Source: CAYPIE01 sp964410665
GTDB lineage: Bacteria > Planctomycetota > Planctomycetia > Gemmatales > Gemmataceae
Direction of reading: 5' to 3'
Assembly: GCA_964410665.1 (NCBI GenBank)
Contig: CAYPIE010000123.1
Location: 1 to 15,228 of the forward strand
DNA: 15,228 bases
Below the pieces are notes generated by a model that was not told where the DNA came from, ran no database searches, and saw nothing but the letters and a program-made list of their open reading frames with translations. The position numbers and the translations under genes are program-made. Within the stretch, counting starts at the first letter, position 1. Each line of letters opens with the position of its first letter. This document shows positions 12,281 through 15,228 of this stretch, piece by piece.

Positions 12281-15228
12281 CTAAATCAGTCGATCGAACC
12301 CGGAGTTTGCCGGCCCTCCTCGACGGGGTGCCGTTACGGATAATCCACTTGGAGACGTTACGGATTGGGACGCGCTCTTGCGGAACTCGATCCAGTTGAG
12401 GTTCATCAGGTAGGCGTCGGTGCCGGGGCGGACAAACTCTAACCGGAGGATGGACTGCTCCAGCCGCTCGGCGACGTGGTCGCCCTCGAAGGTGACGGTG
12501 ATCCAATCCTGCCAGCCCTTGGAACGAGGGACATCTACACTGCCCAGCTCCCGACCGTCGAGACTGACTAGAATCGTTTTGTCGTCGGGCGTCGAGGGGG
12601 CGGCGGCTACGCGGAAGTCAATTTGGTAAGTTCCGGGGTCAATATTGACAGTGTACTCGAGCCACTCGCCGTTTGCGATCCAGCCGACATTCTGTCCGCC
12701 GCCCTGATCGCTGGTAAGCTGCAAGTCGACGGCTTGATCGGGTCGGAAGAAGGTACTGGGGTTGTCGCTATCGGTGTCGCTGTACGCGATACCCTGACCG
12801 CCACGGTCGAAGTTCTCAGCCTGGATCGGACCATCGGTGACCTCGGGGGCGATGCTGTTGAAGGGTTGCTGATCCTCAGCGGGTGGCAGGTTGAGCTTGT
12901 GGAACTCGACCCAGTTGAGGTTGTACAGGACGCGGTCCTTGCCCTTAAACTCGATGCGTAGGACCGCACGGTTGAGGTTTTCCGGGATAGTAAACGGGTC
13001 GCTGGTGACGATCTCCCATTTCTGCCAGCCGCCAGTATTGCCGACTTCGGCGATGGCGATCTCTTTGGAATCAAGCAGGAGACGAATCAGGCCACCGGCG
13101 GTGGCGGTGGCGACCCGGAGGTCGATGGTGTAGGTCCCGGCGGAGATATGGACGGTGAATTCAAGCCACTCGCCGTTTGTGATCCAGCCGACGTTCTGTC
13201 CACCGCCCTGATCGCTGGTAGGCTGCAGGTCGACCCCGTCCTGGCGGTACGCCCCCCCGGAGTTGCCCTCGTGCTTGTCGGAGTAGGCGATGCCCTGGCC
13301 GCCGAGGTCATAGTCTTCCGCTTCTAACTTCCCGTTGTTCAGATCATGTGTCACGCCGCCGTAGGGTTGTTGTACGTTCGAGGTCACCACAACATGGTGG
13401 AGCGTGAACTGGCCAGCTTTTGCGCGTAGCCGAAGGGTGTGCAGACCCTTGGTCAACCAGACCGTTTCGCTGGGGGCCGAGTCACTCGCGCCCACGAATA
13501 AGGGGGTCGAGCCGTTCAGAAGTAACTCCAGGGTTCCGCCTGCACTGGCCAAGGCGGTAACGCGATAATGGCCGGTCTCTGGAACGACGATGTTCCACAT
13601 CCGCCATTCCTGCGACGAAAGCGTCGCGTCCGCGTCCCGTGCAAATCGCCAGGTACCCCACTGGAGGTAGTAGGCCAGCGACTGGTTGGCGACAGACAAG
13701 TTGCTTGGCACGGCGATGCCGTTTGTCGTCTCCCTGGGGAGGCGGTTGTTGGAGTCGACAAAGCTCTGCCGGAGTTTTGAAGATGCGGCGTTGGCGACCT
13801 CGTAGTCACGCCACTGCGCGTAGACCCCGTAGGCCACGCCCCCGTAGCCAGCTCGGTTGTGGATATCGATGGCGACGCCGTTGACTTCGCGGGTACGCGG
13901 GTCACGGAACTTGGCCCAGTTCTGTAGGGGACTCGAGCCGCTGTCGCCCCCCAACGACCAACCTGATTCATACGATACCGGGACGAGTCCGTAGGCCTGG
14001 GCATATTGGGCGATTTCATTCCGATCGACTTCCCAGCTACTAGTGCCGACTTGGCCGTTGGCCTGCCCAGTCGATAGCTCGGAGAATCCTTCAAAGATGC
14101 GGTCGATGCTACCGACATAGAACTCATCAAACAGCATGTAATCTTGCAATTGATCCTGATGGTTCCATGCACCAGGGTTGGCGGTGACTGGGTCGGCTAC
14201 TACCGCGAAGGTAAGGGTTTTCCCACCTGCGGGTACATCGACCACAAAGCTGGCAGTGGTCAGTCCGTCATCCCAGCCTTGTCCGAAGTTTAGGTTAAAT
14301 GCGAATGCGAAGGGTTTGGCATCGTTCGCCGCATCCGCTTCGCCAACGCCCCGCCAATCCTCATAGCGTGGGGTAATCCGTTCGCCATCGGCAAAGAAAT
14401 CGAGTGGGAGCCCGTGGGAACCCTGAGCCGCGAAGCCGATGGCGTAACGTCCTGGCTCGTCAAAGGTAATCTCGGTCGAGAAGGAACCGCCAGGCATGAC
14501 GTAAGCAGCATAATGGCCATCGCTTGGTGCAAACAGATTGCCGTTGTCACCGAATTGGTAGCCATCGGAGCTAAACGGGGAGTTCCCCGCGGGGTTGTAC
14601 CCATACACCCCAGCGTTGCCGCTGAACGTCCAACCAGATATGGTCTGCGGACGTGGGGTGGCCTGGCCAAGGGGCAGGGCGTGTCCCCCCTCGAAGCTGG
14701 GATTGATGATGGGATCGTTGGTCAGCCGGCCCTGTGGGTTGCTGCTGCCGTAGTAGGAGGCTCCGCCAGCACCCCATAGGTAGTAATCCACTGGCTTGGG
14801 GTCGCTGACATGCTGCTGGCCATCGCCGTTGTTGAAGTAATCATCAATAAACTTGAGCGCGTTGATGGCAGAGTCGTTGAAGTTGTTGTACTGCCAGAAC
14901 AATAGGGGCCGAATCCGCTCGTTCATCTGGTCGCCAAATACGCTGCGAAACTGTTCGCTCATTCGAACCGTTCGCAGGGCATACCAGCGGCCAAAGCGTT
15001 TGAATTGGGCGGTGTCGTATCCCCCCGGGTCGTTGGTGTTCAAGGTGCCATCATAGTTGATGATGTCCCACTCCGGCGAGCCGCTCCGGCCGGCGGCCAC
15101 GGCATCATCATCGGCTTGCCGGGTCTGCCCAAAAGGAGGCGCCAGGTTCCAGACCTCGTTGGAGAGTTCGATGTAGGCATTGAGATTCGGATTCAGCCCG
15201 GGATAGACGCGGAGCGGATCGTTGGGCC
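12281..15228 (-). CDS. Large secreted hydrolase-like protein with two C-terminal CBM6 modules (5' end outside window)
   Basis: The frame is open from the window edge to TAG (12283-12281), giving 981 residues; a GTG at 15100 is only internal. Near the visible start, YIELSNEVWN (residues 18-27) matches the asparagine-glutamate acid/base signature of clan GH-A-type glycoside hydrolases. The catalytic part continues to about 140, so only its tail is seen. Next come a beta-sandwich (about 171-369, starting DPIINPSFEGG), a segment with VSYESGWSLGG (near 415), which may hold a second acidic residue, and a galactose-binding-like domain (about 516-615). Two CBM6-like modules follow (bases 13345-12890 and 12855-12385), each with LEAEDY- or IQAENF-like starts, GGQGIAYSD, VGWIxNGEWLE and LNWxEF ends. 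CBM6 binds beta-glycans, so polysaccharide binding or breakdown is inferred; the substrate and GH family cannot be told. The C-terminus has no sorting motif that I recognise. Confidence 0.85.
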   Translation of the reverse strand, partial: PNDPLRVYPGLNPNLNAYIELSNEVWNLAPPFGQTRQADDDAVAAGRSGSPEWDIINYDGTLNTNDPGGYDTAQFKRFGRWYALRTVRMSEQFRSVFGDQMNERIRPLLFWQYNNFNDSAINALKFIDDYFNNGDGQQHVSDPKPVDYYLWGAGGASYYGSSNPQGRLTNDPIINPSFEGGHALPLGQATPRPQTISGWTFSGNAGVYGYNPAGNSPFSSDGYQFGDNGNLFAPSDGHYAAYVMPGGSFSTEITFDEPGRYAIGFAAQGSHGLPLDFFADGERITPRYEDWRGVGEADAANDAKPFAFAFNLNFGQGWDDGLTTASFVVDVPAGGKTLTFAVVADPVTANPGAWNHQDQLQDYMLFDEFYVGSIDRIFEGFSELSTGQANGQVGTSSWEVDRNEIAQYAQAYGLVPVSYESGWSLGGDSGSSPLQNWAKFRDPRTREVNGVAIDIHNRAGYGGVAYGVYAQWRDYEVANAASSKLRQSFVDSNNRLPRETTNGIAVPSNLSVANQSLAYYLQWGTWRFARDADATLSSQEWRMWNIVVPETGHYRVTALASAGGTLELLLNGSTPLFVGASDSAPSETVWLTKGLHTLRLRAKAGQFTLHHVVVTSNVQQPYGGVTHDLNNGKLEAEDYDLGGQGIAYSDKHEGNSGGAYRQDGVDLQPTSDQGGGQNVGWITNGEWLEFTVHISAGTYTIDLRVATATAGGLIRLLLDSKEIAIAEVGNTGGWQKWEIVTSDPFTIPENLNRAVLRIEFKGKDRVLYNLNWVEFHKLNLPPAEDQQPFNSIAPEVTDGPIQAENFDRGGQGIAYSDTDSDNPSTFFRPDQAVDLQLTSDQGGGQNVGWIANGEWLEYTVNIDPGTYQIDFRVAAAPSTPDDKTILVSLDGRELGSVDVPRSKGWQDWITVTFEGDHVAERLEQSILRLEFVRPGTDAYLMNLNWIEFRKSASQSVTSPSGLSVTAPRRGGPANSGFDRLI
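12661..13234 (-). repeat. Near-identical 70-base segments in the two CBM6 modules
   Basis: Bases 12661-12730 and 13165-13234 (504 bases apart) differ at only 5 of 70 positions, while the rest of the two modules is clearly more diverged. They encode the core around the NGEWLE binding-face motif. The pattern fits duplication followed by local gene conversion or strong conservation. Confidence 0.8.

Noticed and set aside
13516..14172. 218-codon minus-strand frame in a different phase from the CBM6 protein
   Set aside because: It overlaps the large frame that carries recognisable CBM6 and beta-sandwich domains; Ser/Arg/Thr-rich composition without motifs.
1..15228. Mobile element, CRISPR, toxin-antitoxin or defence system
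   Set aside because: No transposase, integrase, terminal repeats, spacer-repeat pattern or known defence motif was seen on either strand.

Overview
The window looks like an accessory, secretome-rich stretch of a planctomycete chromosome (Pirellula/Gemmata type). The reasons are a giant multi-domain surface protein whose N-terminus carries LEDRLTP instead of an ordinary signal peptide, cohesin and type I dockerin pairs on non-cellulosomal proteins, DNRLRE and SbsA-type Ig modules, a CBM6-bearing hydrolase-like protein, and a REC-PP2C regulator. DNA is moderately GC-rich with AT-richer intergenic DNA. No tRNA, rRNA, CRISPR array, transposase or phage gene was seen.

Left part, plus strand (1-7890). 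The window opens in the last 255 codons of a large secreted protein that ends in a cohesin-like and a dockerin domain. After tandem 3' hairpins and a 730-base gene-free stretch comes a 2130-residue relative. Its modules are an LEDR N-terminus, three SbsA/Big_5-like Ig domains, two WWALDN-type beta-sandwich domains, three PA14-like domains each followed by the same unassigned ~64-residue module, two DNRLRE domains, a further Ig-like domain, and a cohesin plus dockerin. The last 765 bases of both genes align without a gap, so they are tandem paralogues. Having cohesin and dockerin on the same chain suggests assembly between these proteins at the cell surface.

Middle, minus strand (8019-11304). 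Next to the giant gene lies a 78-codon zinc-ribbon protein with an excellent Shine-Dalgarno sequence. Then, read leftwards from 11304, comes a compact operon: a CheY-like receiver, a full CheB methylesterase (8-base overlap with the receiver gene) and a REC-PP2C phosphatase of the RsbU type (one-base gap). All three proteins begin with a receiver domain. No cheA, cheR, cheW or receptor gene is present. A candidate promoter and a 28-base near-palindrome lie just upstream of the receiver gene.

Right part, minus strand (11571-15228). A small four-helix membrane protein with divergent RDD-like features follows. Last is the 3' part of a large extracellular protein with a glycoside-hydrolase-like SNEVWN motif, beta-sandwich domains and two closely similar CBM6 modules; its 5' end lies outside the window. 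Together the flanking genes point to polysaccharide binding or breakdown and surface matrix building, and the middle operon to signal transduction. No sequence evidence links the operon to the surface genes beyond proximity.
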